Below the pieces are notes generated by a model, which was not told where the DNA came from, did not search any database, and worked only from the letters and a program-made list of their open reading frames with translations. A stretch of DNA of 6,590 bases from Microbacteriaceae bacterium (GTDB lineage: Bacteria; Actinomycetota; Actinomycetes; Actinomycetales; Microbacteriaceae), in NCBI GenBank assembly GCA_016463265.1, contig JAEMRP010000002.1, forward strand, positions 15,847-22,436. Reading direction: 5' to 3'. Both the position numbers and the translations under genes were made by a program. How positions within the stretch are numbered: the stretch's first letter is position 1; every line of letters starts with the position of its first letter. Below are positions 1 through 6,584 of this stretch, piece by piece.

Positions 1-674
1 GTGCGGCCGTTCTCGCGCACGATGTCCATGAGTGTCACCGCTAATGAGTGCGGTAGTTCGTCGCTCAGTTCTTCGAGCACCGCCTCGCGCACGATTTCGG
101 GGATTCGGTTCTCAACCGACTCGTCCGACACAGAATTGTCCGGGTACAGGTGAAGTGACTCGGGCATGATCGGGATGATGGCATCGAAGAATTCGCCGAG
201 CCCGTCGGCCGTCACCGCACTGAGCGGAACGACAAGCGTCCAATTGCGCAGCTCACCAACCTCTGCCAACTTGTTGAGGACAGCGGTCGACGAGACTCGG
301 TCGGTCTTGGTCACAATCGCGACGACCTTCGCGCGAGGGTAACGCGCAAGTTGTTCGAGGATGAACAAGTCGCCCTTGCCGATGGATTCGTCGGCCGGAA
401 GACACATGCCAATGACGTCTACGTCACCGAGTGTTGTTTCAACAAGAGCGTTGAGGCGCTCGCCCAACAGCGTTCGCGGTCGGTGGAGTCCCGGTGTGTC
501 GACGATGATGAGTTGTCCGTCCCCGCGCGTGACGATTCCGCGGATGGTTTTGCGGGTGGTCTGTGGTTTCGACGACGTTATTGCAATCTTTTCGCCAATC
601 AAGGCGTTCATGAGCGTCGACTTGCCCACGTTCGGTCGGCCGACGAACGAGATAAACCCGCTGCGTGAGGTCAC
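1..674 (-). CDS. era: GTPase Era, 5' three quarters (runs off left edge)
   Basis: Era is a GTPase that binds the 3' end region of 16S rRNA and acts as a checkpoint in 30S subunit assembly. I translated the minus strand from a GTG at 674 and read 224 codons open to the window edge; the family is about 300 residues, so roughly the last quarter is missing. The G motifs appear in order: G1 GRPNVGKS (residues 12-19), a threonine-rich G2 near 39-41, G3 DTPG (59-62), G4 TKTD (122-125, where NKxD is the textbook form) and G5 SAV (152-154). The segment at about 207-213 (ELPHSLAV) marks the beginning of the C-terminal KH RNA-binding domain, most of which lies outside. The GTG start shares a GTGA overlap with the stop of the upstream CNNM/CorC gene, so translational coupling is likely. 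A weak GGA sits 6 nt ahead of the start. Identity is secure; only the C-terminus is unseen. Confidence 0.96.
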   Translation of the reverse strand, partial: MTSRSGFISFVGRPNVGKSTLMNALIGEKIAITSSKPQTTRKTIRGIVTRGDGQLIIVDTPGLHRPRTLLGERLNALVETTLGDVDVIGMCLPADESIGKGDLFILEQLARYPRAKVVAIVTKTDRVSSTAVLNKLAEVGELRNWTLVVPLSAVTADGLGEFFDAIIPIMPESLHLYPDNSVSDESVENRIPEIVREAVLEELSDELPHSLAVTLMDIVRENGR

Positions 675-1921
675 GGGACGTCCACGATTCGCACGAGCAC
701 CGTGATGAGTCGCTTGCGACGACGTTCAACACGGTCAGCGATAAGTTGCAGCCCGTCCACCTCGACAATGTCACCCGTCTCGGGGAATCGTCCAAAGTTT
801 TTGACGAACAATCCGCCGACAGTATCGACGTCATCCTCGTCAATCGGAATGTCGAGATGCTCGGCGAGGTCATCAATATTCGTCGCCGCGCTGACTCTCG
901 ATGACCCGTCACCGAGGTCGACAATCTCAATCTCGTCATCGTCGTATTCGTCCGAGATCTCGCCCAGAACCTCTTCGATGAGGTCCTCCATGGTTACCAA
1001 CCCGGCGATTCCGCCGTATTCGTCGACGACGAGAGCCATGTGGTTTGCCTCCGCCTGCAGGACTCGTAGTGCCTCGTCCGCCATTTTGACCTCGGGCAAG
1101 AACAGCGCGGGGCGAACCAGTTCGGTGATGAGTGCCTTTTTCGCTTTAGCGGGGTTCGCACGGACGAACCGCGCGGTGTCCTTGATGTGGGCGATGCCCA
1201 GCACGTCGTCGTTGTCGACTCCGACAACGGGCATACGCGAGTAGCCTTCCGCCAGGAACATTCCCAACGCCTCGTCCACCGTGATGGTCGAGTCGAGCGC
1301 CGCCATCTCGGTTCGAGCAATCATGACTTCACGCAGAATCGTGTCACCGAAATCGAAGATCGACCGGATAAGGTCACGGTCTTCTTCTTCGATCGCGTCC
1401 GACTCAGTTGCTTCGTCGACCATGCTGAGCAACTGTCGCTCGGTGTTGATTGTCGTGCGCGCCCGACCCGGTGTCACCGCGTTACCGATACCGACAAGCG
1501 CAATCGTGAGCGGGCCGAGGAGAAGGCGAATGGCGCGAACCAGCCCACCCGTCGTGCGCACAATTTTCATGGGATGCGCCCGACCGACGCTGCGTGGACT
1601 CGATCCCACCAGCACGAAAGTGATTGCGGTCATCGCAATCGCCGAGGCAACGAGCGACTGCGTGAGGTCGAACCCGAGACTCACAAACGAGAGTGCAACA
1701 AGAATCGCGGCGAACGTCTCGCACAGCACACGAACGAAATTCACGGCGTTGAGATGAGCAGGAACGTCGGCGGCGATGGCATCAAACACGCGCGCGGACG
1801 GCCCATCCCCCAAGTTGGCGACGTCGTTCCGAGACAACGACTGGTAGGCGGCGTCAATCGCCGCACAGAGCCCGCCGAATGTAATCAGCACTAGAGCGAT
1901 TACCGCGAACCATCCGGTCAC
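671..1921 (-). CDS. CNNM/CBS/CorC-HlyC domain membrane protein (hemolysin-like family)
   Basis: This 416-residue protein belongs to the CNNM (DUF21) / CorC family, whose members are linked to Mg2+ (and Co2+) export or homeostasis; older annotations call them hemolysins. Hydrophobic segments at about 4-27, 66-84 and 88-106, with a weaker one at 130-148, form the N-terminal CNNM membrane domain. Two CBS domains follow (about 198-250 and 273-325), the second carrying the typical VVDEYGGIAGLVTMEDLIEE (298-317). A C-terminal CorC_HlyC domain occupies about 333-412, with VGGLF at 368-372. An acidic run separates the CBS pair from this domain. The start is a GTG overlapping the ybeY stop as GTGA, and the end overlaps the era start in the same way; no strong ribosome site is seen, so coupling is probable. 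E. coli ybeX, at the same place after ybeY, lacks the membrane domain, so this is the longer membrane form usual in actinobacteria. Transport substrate is not shown by the sequence. Confidence 0.93.
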   Translation of the reverse strand: MTGWFAVIALVLITFGGLCAAIDAAYQSLSRNDVANLGDGPSARVFDAIAADVPAHLNAVNFVRVLCETFAAILVALSFVSLGFDLTQSLVASAIAMTAITFVLVGSSPRSVGRAHPMKIVRTTGGLVRAIRLLLGPLTIALVGIGNAVTPGRARTTINTERQLLSMVDEATESDAIEEEDRDLIRSIFDFGDTILREVMIARTEMAALDSTITVDEALGMFLAEGYSRMPVVGVDNDDVLGIAHIKDTARFVRANPAKAKKALITELVRPALFLPEVKMADEALRVLQAEANHMALVVDEYGGIAGLVTMEDLIEEVLGEISDEYDDDEIEIVDLGDGSSRVSAATNIDDLAEHLDIPIDEDDVDTVGGLFVKNFGRFPETGDIVEVDGLQLIADRVERRRKRLITVLVRIVDVP

Positions 1922-2376
1922 GAGCGCTCGGCATCCGCAAACGAGTCGACGAGCTGGCGTTGAAGAGCGAACATGATTCGTTCCTCGGCGGGCGCCGCAT
2001 GGTCAAAACCCAAGAGGTGAAGAATTCCGTGTGACAAGAGCCACCGAATCTCGTCATCGGTTGAGTGTTTGGCCGCGATGGCCTGCTGGGCGGCGATTGT
2101 CGGACAAATCACGACATCGCCCAACAATCCGGGATCGGACGGCTTGTCGTCATCGCCAGGGCGAAGTTCGTCCATCGGGAACGACAGAACGTCGGTGGGT
2201 CCGGGCTCATCCATCCATTCGACGTGCAGTTTCGTGATCGCGTCTTCGTCGACGAACAACACGGCGAGCTCGGCCTCGGGGTGAACCTTCATCTCGGTCA
2301 TGACATGGGCCGCGAGGCGGCTCATCGTCTCGAGGTCGATGACTTCCGTCGTCTCGTTCGCGATTTCGACGCTCAT
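1918..2376 (-). CDS. ybeY: Endoribonuclease/rRNA maturation factor YbeY
   Basis: YbeY is a zinc-dependent protein needed for 16S rRNA 3' end maturation and late 70S ribosome quality control; it has been described as a single-strand endoribonuclease. The 152-residue protein has the usual family length and carries the full metal-binding signature HGILHLLGFDH at residues 116-126 (His116, His120 and His126 as ligands). The conserved stretch PTDVLSFPMDE is at 60-70 and LGDVVIC at 85-91. The ATG start overlaps the phoH stop as ATGA, and a GAGG lies 6 nt upstream (2383-2386). Its stop overlaps the GTG of the next gene. Position between phoH and a CorC-family gene is the same as in E. coli ybeZYX. 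Nothing is missing or broken. Confidence 0.97.
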   Translation of the reverse strand: MSVEIANETTEVIDLETMSRLAAHVMTEMKVHPEAELAVLFVDEDAITKLHVEWMDEPGPTDVLSFPMDELRPGDDDKPSDPGLLGDVVICPTIAAQQAIAAKHSTDDEIRWLLSHGILHLLGFDHAAPAEERIMFALQRQLVDSFADAERS

Positions 2377-3368
2377 TTCGTGCCTCGCTTTCGGCCCACG
2401 GTCTTTGCGTGTTGTTCCTGCTCGTGACGCGTGTACGCATCGACGATCTTGCCCACGAGGGTGTGGCGAACGACATCGGCACTCGTGAGGACCGCGACAT
2501 ATACGTCGTCCATGCCGTCGAGGATTTCGGTCGCGAGTTTCAATCCAGAAATCTCGGAAGGAAGGTCGACCTGCGTGGTGTCTCCCGTGATGACCATCTT
2601 CGACCCGAATCCGAGGCGGGTCAAAAACATCTTCATCTGTTGCGGTGTCGTGTTTTGAGCCTCGTCAAGAATGATGTATGAGTCGTTGAGCGTTCGACCG
2701 CGCATGTATGCCAACGGAGCGACTTCGACCACACCGGTCGCGAGGAGTTTGGGGACCAGCTCCGGATCCATCATGTCGTTCAGCGCGTCGTAAAGCGGCC
2801 GAAGGTACGGGTCGATTTTTTCGGTCAGGGTCCCCGGCAGGAATCCCAAACGTTCGCCCGCCTCTACGGCCGGACGAGTGAGAATTATGCGCGTCACTTC
2901 TTTGCGCTGCAGCGCCTGCACGGCCTTGGCCATCGCCAAATAGGTTTTGCCGGTTCCCGCTGGACCAATTCCGAAAGTGATGGTCGTGTGTTCGATCGCA
3001 TCGATGTAATTCTTTTGACCCGCGGTCTTGGGGCGGATGGTCTTCCCGCGAGCGGAAAGGATTGCTTCACCAAGAACGTCGGCGACCTTTCCGCCATTGC
3101 GGGTGATGGTCGAGCCTTCGGTGACGTCGCTGTCGGCGAGTTCGACACCGTTCGCAATCATGTCGATGAGTTCACGGATGTGGCCCTCGACGCGGTTGAC
3201 CTCGTCGGGCTCGCCGTCTATCGAGATGACGTTTCCACGCGAGCGAATCGCGACCGACGGGTACCGCAGTTCAAGCGACGAGAGAAATCGGTCTTGTGGT
3301 CCGAGGAGCCGAACCATGGCGATTCCGTCGACCTCGATGTCGACGCGCGTGACGCTACTCTCCGCCAA
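2373..3368 (-). CDS. phoH: PhoH family ATPase (YbeZ-like)
   Basis: PhoH/YbeZ proteins are P-loop NTPases related to the helicase core of superfamily 1; YbeZ partners with YbeY in RNA metabolism. With the start chosen here the protein has 331 residues, close to the usual 320-350. The Walker A motif GPAGTGKT is at about 135-142 and Walker B IILDEAQN at about 232-239, followed by MVITGDTTQVDLP (about 258-270), all diagnostic of PhoH. The N-terminal part carries MVRLLGPQDRFL (about 18-29). The frame stays open upstream to an ATG at 3602, but that would lie inside the HIT gene and give an unlikely Ser/Pro/Thr-rich leader. I chose the TTG at 3366-3368, with GAAGG 5 nt ahead and a 14-nt overlap with the HIT gene. 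The alternative is the ATG at 3317 (314 residues), which would cut a plausible beta strand (VDIEVDG). The stop overlaps ybeY as ATGA. The C-terminus is basic. Function secure, start moderately so. Confidence 0.94.
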   Translation of the reverse strand: MAESSVTRVDIEVDGIAMVRLLGPQDRFLSSLELRYPSVAIRSRGNVISIDGEPDEVNRVEGHIRELIDMIANGVELADSDVTEGSTITRNGGKVADVLGEAILSARGKTIRPKTAGQKNYIDAIEHTTITFGIGPAGTGKTYLAMAKAVQALQRKEVTRIILTRPAVEAGERLGFLPGTLTEKIDPYLRPLYDALNDMMDPELVPKLLATGVVEVAPLAYMRGRTLNDSYIILDEAQNTTPQQMKMFLTRLGFGSKMVITGDTTQVDLPSEISGLKLATEILDGMDDVYVAVLTSADVVRHTLVGKIVDAYTRHEQEQHAKTVGRKRGTK

Positions 3369-3696
3369 GGGAGCCTTCAGTAAGCCCGCCAGCGAGAACG
3401 TGGGCGTGGACGTGGAAGACGCTCTGCCCGGCGTTCGCACCGGTGTTGAAAATGAGTCGGAATTCGCCGTCCGCGTGTTCGCGCGCAAGATCGTGGGCAA
3501 CGGACACCAGTTCGGCGAGGAGTGCTGGGTCGCCCGCGGCGAGTTCAACAACATTCGCATACGCCTCGGACTTGGGAACGACGAGGAGGTGAATCGGGGC
3601 ACGTGGCGCGATGTCTCGGAACGCGATGATGGTGTCCGACTCGAAGACGATGTCGGCCGGGATGTCGCGGGCGATGATGGCGGAGAAAATACTCAT
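3355..3696 (-). CDS. HIT (histidine triad) family nucleotide hydrolase/transferase
   Basis: HIT proteins of the Hint branch hydrolyse purine nucleoside phosphoramidates and related AMP conjugates; the physiological substrate in bacteria is poorly known. The 113-residue length is typical of Hint. The histidine triad is seen as HVHAHV at residues 95-100 (His95, His97, His99), preceded by the expected NTG...GQSVFH block (84-95). IFSAIIARDIPADIVFESD at 3-21 and the HLLVVPK at 36-42 fit the N-terminal part of the family. The ATG start lies 19 nt after the rsmE stop, the longest gap between genes here, with only a weak GGG before it. Its TAG stop lies inside the probable beginning of phoH. The place between rsmE and phoH is one I recall from related actinobacteria; whether it has a role in RNA metabolism is unknown. 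Confidence 0.94.
   Translation of the reverse strand: MSIFSAIIARDIPADIVFESDTIIAFRDIAPRAPIHLLVVPKSEAYANVVELAAGDPALLAELVSVAHDLAREHADGEFRLIFNTGANAGQSVFHVHAHVLAGGLTEGSLGGE
3374..3378 (-). promoter_or_regulatory. Ribosome binding site supporting a TTG start for phoH
   Basis: Read on the minus strand this is GAAGG, 5 nt ahead of the TTG at 3366-3368. No ATG, GTG or TTG occurs in that frame between this TTG and the ATG at 3315-3317, and the later ATG has no good ribosome site close by. This is the main evidence for the start chosen for phoH. Confidence 0.5.
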
Positions 3697-3715
3697 AGAG
3701 CCCAGTCTATCCGCG

Positions 3716-4450
3716 CTACCAGTTACCGCTCAGGGCAAGAATTGCGGCAATCGCGGCGGGGCCTGCCGTCGATGTGCGCATGATTGGCCCGGCTAGTCGA
3801 ACGGGTGTTGCCCCATCGGTCTCGAAACGTTCGATCTCGTCATCGGAAATACCACCCTCGGGTCCGACGATGATGCCGACGGTGGCCGGGTTGCCGGCCG
3901 ACGCGAACCACTCGGTCAGACTCGTGGTCGCGCGAGGGTCGAGCACTATCCAGGCCGCCTCGGGCACACGGCCACACAGAGTAGCGGTCGAGACCGGGTC
4001 GGTCACCGTCGGGATTCGACTGCGAACGGCCTGTTTGGACGCTTCGCGCACGATCGCCGTCCACCTCGATACACCCTTGGCAACCTTGTCGCCAGCCCAA
4101 CGCGACACGCTCCGTTCCGACTGCCACGGAATCACCGTGTCGACGCCGAGTTCGGTCGCCATCTGAATCGCCATCTCGTCGCGGTCACCCTTGGCGAGGG
4201 CCTGTGCCAGCACGAAACGCGTGCTCGCAGCGGAATCGAATCGAACCTGTTCGACGTCACACACGACAACAGACTTGTCGGCCGATGTGACGACGGCCTC
4301 GGCACGCCAACCACCACCGTCGGACACACTAAATCGTTCACCGACGCGAACGCGGGCGACCTGGACCGCGTGCCGCGCCTCGTCTCCCGTCAATTCGACG
4401 CGAACGGTCGATGCGTCGAGAGGCGTGTCGGTAAAGTAAAGGTTTGCCAT
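3716..4450 (-). CDS. rsmE: 16S rRNA (uracil(1498)-N(3))-methyltransferase RsmE
   Basis: RsmE methylates N3 of U1498 in helix 44 of 16S rRNA, using S-adenosylmethionine, on the assembled small subunit. The 244-residue protein has the normal length. The N-terminal PUA-like part contains LTGDEARHAVQVARVRVGE (20-38). The C-terminal SPOUT knot part contains KGDRDEMAIQMATELGV (87-103), EASKQAVRSRIP (136-147), the SAM-binding loop IIVGPEGG (193-200) and LAGPIMRTSTAGPAA (219-233), which corresponds to the LGPRILRTETA motif of other bacteria. The ATG shares one base with the dnaJ stop (TAATG), so coupled translation is expected; no strong ribosome site is visible. The protein ends LSGNW. It is intact and conventional. 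Confidence 0.96.
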   Translation of the reverse strand: MANLYFTDTPLDASTVRVELTGDEARHAVQVARVRVGERFSVSDGGGWRAEAVVTSADKSVVVCDVEQVRFDSAASTRFVLAQALAKGDRDEMAIQMATELGVDTVIPWQSERSVSRWAGDKVAKGVSRWTAIVREASKQAVRSRIPTVTDPVSTATLCGRVPEAAWIVLDPRATTSLTEWFASAGNPATVGIIVGPEGGISDDEIERFETDGATPVRLAGPIMRTSTAGPAAIAAILALSGNW

Positions 4451-5547
4451 TAGACCGTGAAGAAACGATCGCGAAGTTTGGCAAAGAGCCCCTGGCGGTG
4501 CTCGGCAAGATGAGGTGTCGCCGCCGGTCGAAGTGAAGCGAACTCGTCGATGAGTTTCGATTCCTTCGCGTTGAGTTTGCCCGGCGTCATCACCTGAACG
4601 CCGAACTTAGCGTCGCCGCGGCCGCTTCCTCGCAAGTGACCGACCCCGCGGCTCTTGACCACGACGACATCGCCGGATTGTGCTCCGGCCTTGATATCGA
4701 CGGAGACCTCGCCGTCGAGAGCGTCGAGCGTTACGGTCGTTCCGCGAATCGCATCGACCATGTCGATCTGAATCGTTGCGAGAAGGTCGTCGCCCTGACG
4801 CGCCCACACCTCAGAGGGTGTGACATGGAATTCGACGTACACGTCTCCCGCCGGACCGCCGGCTTCACCGACCTCGCCGACGCCGCGCAGGTGAACGCGC
4901 TGCCCCGTTTCGATTCCCGCCGGGATGCGAACATCGAGGGTTGTCCGGGCCCGAACGCGTCCGTGTCCGGCGCACGTCGGGCATGCGGCCGCAATGACGG
5001 TTCCGTATCCTCGACACGAACCACACGGGGTCGCCGTGACAATGTTTCCCAGAAGGCTGCGAACCTGGCGCTGCACCGAGCCACTTCCGCCACAGACATC
5101 ACAGCGCGAGGCACCTGTGCCGGGCGCACAACACGTTCCCTTACAGGTGTCACACAGCACGGCGGTGTCGACTTCAATTTGGCGATCATCGCCGAAGATA
5201 ACGTCGACGAGGTCGATGTCCACGCGAAGCAGAGCGTCGTTTCCACGCTGGGCACGCGACTGCGGGCCTCGGGACTGGCCTCCCCCGAAGAACGCGTCGA
5301 AGACGTCGCCCATGTTCCCGAACCCGGGCATCCCGCCGAAGTTGCTCTGACCGCCCATGTCGTAATTACGACGCTGTTCGGCGTCCCCCAGCACGTCGTA
5401 GGCGTGGGTCACGGCCTTGAACCGTTCCTCGGCGCCATCCTCAGAATTCACATCGGGGTGGAGTTCGCGCGCGAGTTTCCGGTAGGCCTTCTTGATGACG
5501 TCCGGGCTGGCGTCACGGGCGACTCCCAAAATCTCGTAATGGTCCAT
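4450..5547 (-). CDS. dnaJ: Molecular chaperone DnaJ (DnaJ2 type)
   Basis: DnaJ is the Hsp40 co-chaperone that delivers substrates to DnaK and stimulates its ATPase. All type I domains are present in 365 residues: a J domain (about 1-65) with the HPD triad at 30-32, a short Gly/Phe-rich linker (about 65-92), a zinc-finger region with four CxxC pairs (Cys132/135, 149/152, 175/178, 189/192), and the C-terminal substrate-binding domains from about 203, with GGPAGDVYVEF at 230-240. The first finger reads CDTCKGTCC, so the second glycine of the usual CxxCxGxG is a cysteine. A tail ending QGLFAKLRDRFFTV follows. Proximity to hrcA rather than dnaK/grpE points to the second actinobacterial DnaJ (dnaJ2). 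Its ATG abuts the hrcA stop with no gap, and GGGAGA lies 10 nt upstream (5558-5563). The rsmE start overlaps its stop by one base. Confidence 0.97.
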   Translation of the reverse strand: MDHYEILGVARDASPDVIKKAYRKLARELHPDVNSEDGAEERFKAVTHAYDVLGDAEQRRNYDMGGQSNFGGMPGFGNMGDVFDAFFGGGQSRGPQSRAQRGNDALLRVDIDLVDVIFGDDRQIEVDTAVLCDTCKGTCCAPGTGASRCDVCGGSGSVQRQVRSLLGNIVTATPCGSCRGYGTVIAAACPTCAGHGRVRARTTLDVRIPAGIETGQRVHLRGVGEVGEAGGPAGDVYVEFHVTPSEVWARQGDDLLATIQIDMVDAIRGTTVTLDALDGEVSVDIKAGAQSGDVVVVKSRGVGHLRGSGRGDAKFGVQVMTPGKLNAKESKLIDEFASLRPAATPHLAEHRQGLFAKLRDRFFTV

Positions 5548-6570
5548 TTATGCGTCATCTCCCAAAACCCCTGTCAAGTAGCTGGCGACGGCCCCGACGG
5601 CCGCCATGTTGAGGGGATAGTTCATGCGCGTCGGTCCCAGAATCGCCACTCGTGACGTGTCGCCTCCCATCGCCGAGTACGAGTGCGAAATGATGGCGGT
5701 GTCGGACAGGTCATCCGACATCTCACGCCCGATTCGAACACCAGAGTCGTCTCCCTGGGCACGCATTTCACCGAACAGACGTAATAGCGTGACTTGTTCT
5801 TCAATCGCATCGAGCACCGGCGCCACCGACCCGGCAAAGTCAATGTCGGCTCGGACAAGTTTGGGTGTGCCTGCAACGATGAGCCGGTCCTTTCGATGCG
5901 AATCGACCTGCGATTTGAGTGCAGTTTGGACGTCATCGATAATCGGTCGAAGCGTGAGTGGAACGGAATCGGCGAGCTTCGACATCGCTCCATCCACCTC
6001 GCTGAGCGAAACGCTCGACAGTGTTGTCGCAACCCTGGCCCGAACATCGGCGAGGGTCGTCTCGTCGAGTTCGGCGTTGAAATCAACCATCCGACGGTCC
6101 ACGCTTCCCGCCGCCGTGATCAGAATGATGTAGGCCTTGCTCGGGGACACAGGAACGATTTCCAGGTGCGCGACGCGTTCGTTGCCCAGCGTCGGAAATT
6201 GCACCATCGCAACCTGATTCGTGAGGTCGGACAACAGCTTGACGGTGCGAGCGAAGAAATCGTCGAGGTCCAGAGACTCATCGAGGAATCGCTGGATAGC
6301 GCCAACCTGCTGAACGGTCAACGGTCGAATATCACTCAGGGAATCGACGAAACGGCGATACCCGAGATCCGTCGGCACTCTCCCGGCTGACGTGTGCGGC
6401 GCATGAATGAGGTTAGCCTCTTCCAAAATCGCCATGTCGTTGCGGATTGTCGCCGCCGACACTCCAAAATCGTGGCGTTCCACAATTGCCTTGGAACCAA
6501 CCGGTTCCCGCGAGTCAACATAGTCCTCGACGATGACGCGCAGAACCTCCAACGCACGTTGCGAAACCAT
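5548..6570 (-). CDS. hrcA: Heat-inducible transcription repressor HrcA
   Basis: HrcA is the repressor of class I heat-shock genes (groESL and often dnaK or its own operon); it binds the CIRCE inverted repeat, and its activity depends on GroEL in studied species. From the ATG at 6568-6570 the protein has 340 residues, normal for the family. The N-terminal winged helix includes VSAATIRNDMAILEEANLIH (about 37-56), followed by the wing HTSAGRVPTDLGYRRFVD (about 59-76). The C-terminal signature GPTRMNYPLNMAAVGAVASY is at about 312-331. A GTG two codons earlier (6574-6576) is in frame, but the strong GGGAGG (6576-6581) runs into it, whereas the same site is 5 nt from the ATG; related proteins also begin MVS. 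It is the first gene visible in the run, and dnaJ follows with zero spacing. Self-regulation is likely but the operator is only hinted at by six bases at the edge. Confidence 0.97.
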   Translation of the reverse strand: MVSQRALEVLRVIVEDYVDSREPVGSKAIVERHDFGVSAATIRNDMAILEEANLIHAPHTSAGRVPTDLGYRRFVDSLSDIRPLTVQQVGAIQRFLDESLDLDDFFARTVKLLSDLTNQVAMVQFPTLGNERVAHLEIVPVSPSKAYIILITAAGSVDRRMVDFNAELDETTLADVRARVATTLSSVSLSEVDGAMSKLADSVPLTLRPIIDDVQTALKSQVDSHRKDRLIVAGTPKLVRADIDFAGSVAPVLDAIEEQVTLLRLFGEMRAQGDDSGVRIGREMSDDLSDTAIISHSYSAMGGDTSRVAILGPTRMNYPLNMAAVGAVASYLTGVLGDDA

Positions 6571-6575
6571 CGACA

Positions 6576-6581
6576 CCTCCC
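6576..6581 (-). promoter_or_regulatory. Strong ribosome binding site of hrcA
   Basis: Read on the minus strand this is GGGAGG, followed by TGTCG and the ATG at 6568-6570. The 5-nt spacing favours this ATG over the in-frame GTG at 6574-6576, which would begin inside the ribosome site. It is the best Shine-Dalgarno sequence in the window, as expected for the first gene of an operon. Confidence 0.8.
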
Positions 6582-6584
6582 TAT

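Noticed and set aside
439..939. A 166-codon minus-strand open frame across the junction of era and the CNNM/CorC gene
   Set aside because: It is an out-of-frame reading of both genes; the true era frame, with all five G motifs, begins at the GTG at 674.
3369..3602. An N-terminal extension of phoH to the ATG at 3602
   Set aside because: The added 78 residues are a shifted-frame reading of the HIT gene, rich in Ser, Thr and Pro, and unlike known PhoH N-termini.
3697..3745. A possible promoter before the HIT gene (TAGACT as -10, TTGCCC as -35 on the minus strand)
   Set aside because: The two boxes are 23 nt apart, too far for a normal sigma-70 type promoter, and both match the consensus poorly.
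3028..3783. A 251-codon open frame on the plus strand opposite phoH, the HIT gene and the end of rsmE
   Set aside because: It spans three well-supported genes on the other strand, its predicted protein is Arg/Ser/Asp-rich without domains, and no ribosome site of note was seen.
4636..5655. A 339-codon open frame on the plus strand opposite dnaJ and the end of hrcA
   Set aside because: It mirrors the codon bias of dnaJ, has no recognisable motif, and crosses the boundary of two clear genes. Long antisense frames are expected in high-G+C coding DNA.
6571..6576. hrcA starting at the GTG at 6574-6576 (two residues longer)
   Set aside because: The GGGAGG ribosome site directly touches this GTG, leaving no spacer, while the ATG at 6570 has an ideal 5-nt spacer and matches the family N-terminus.
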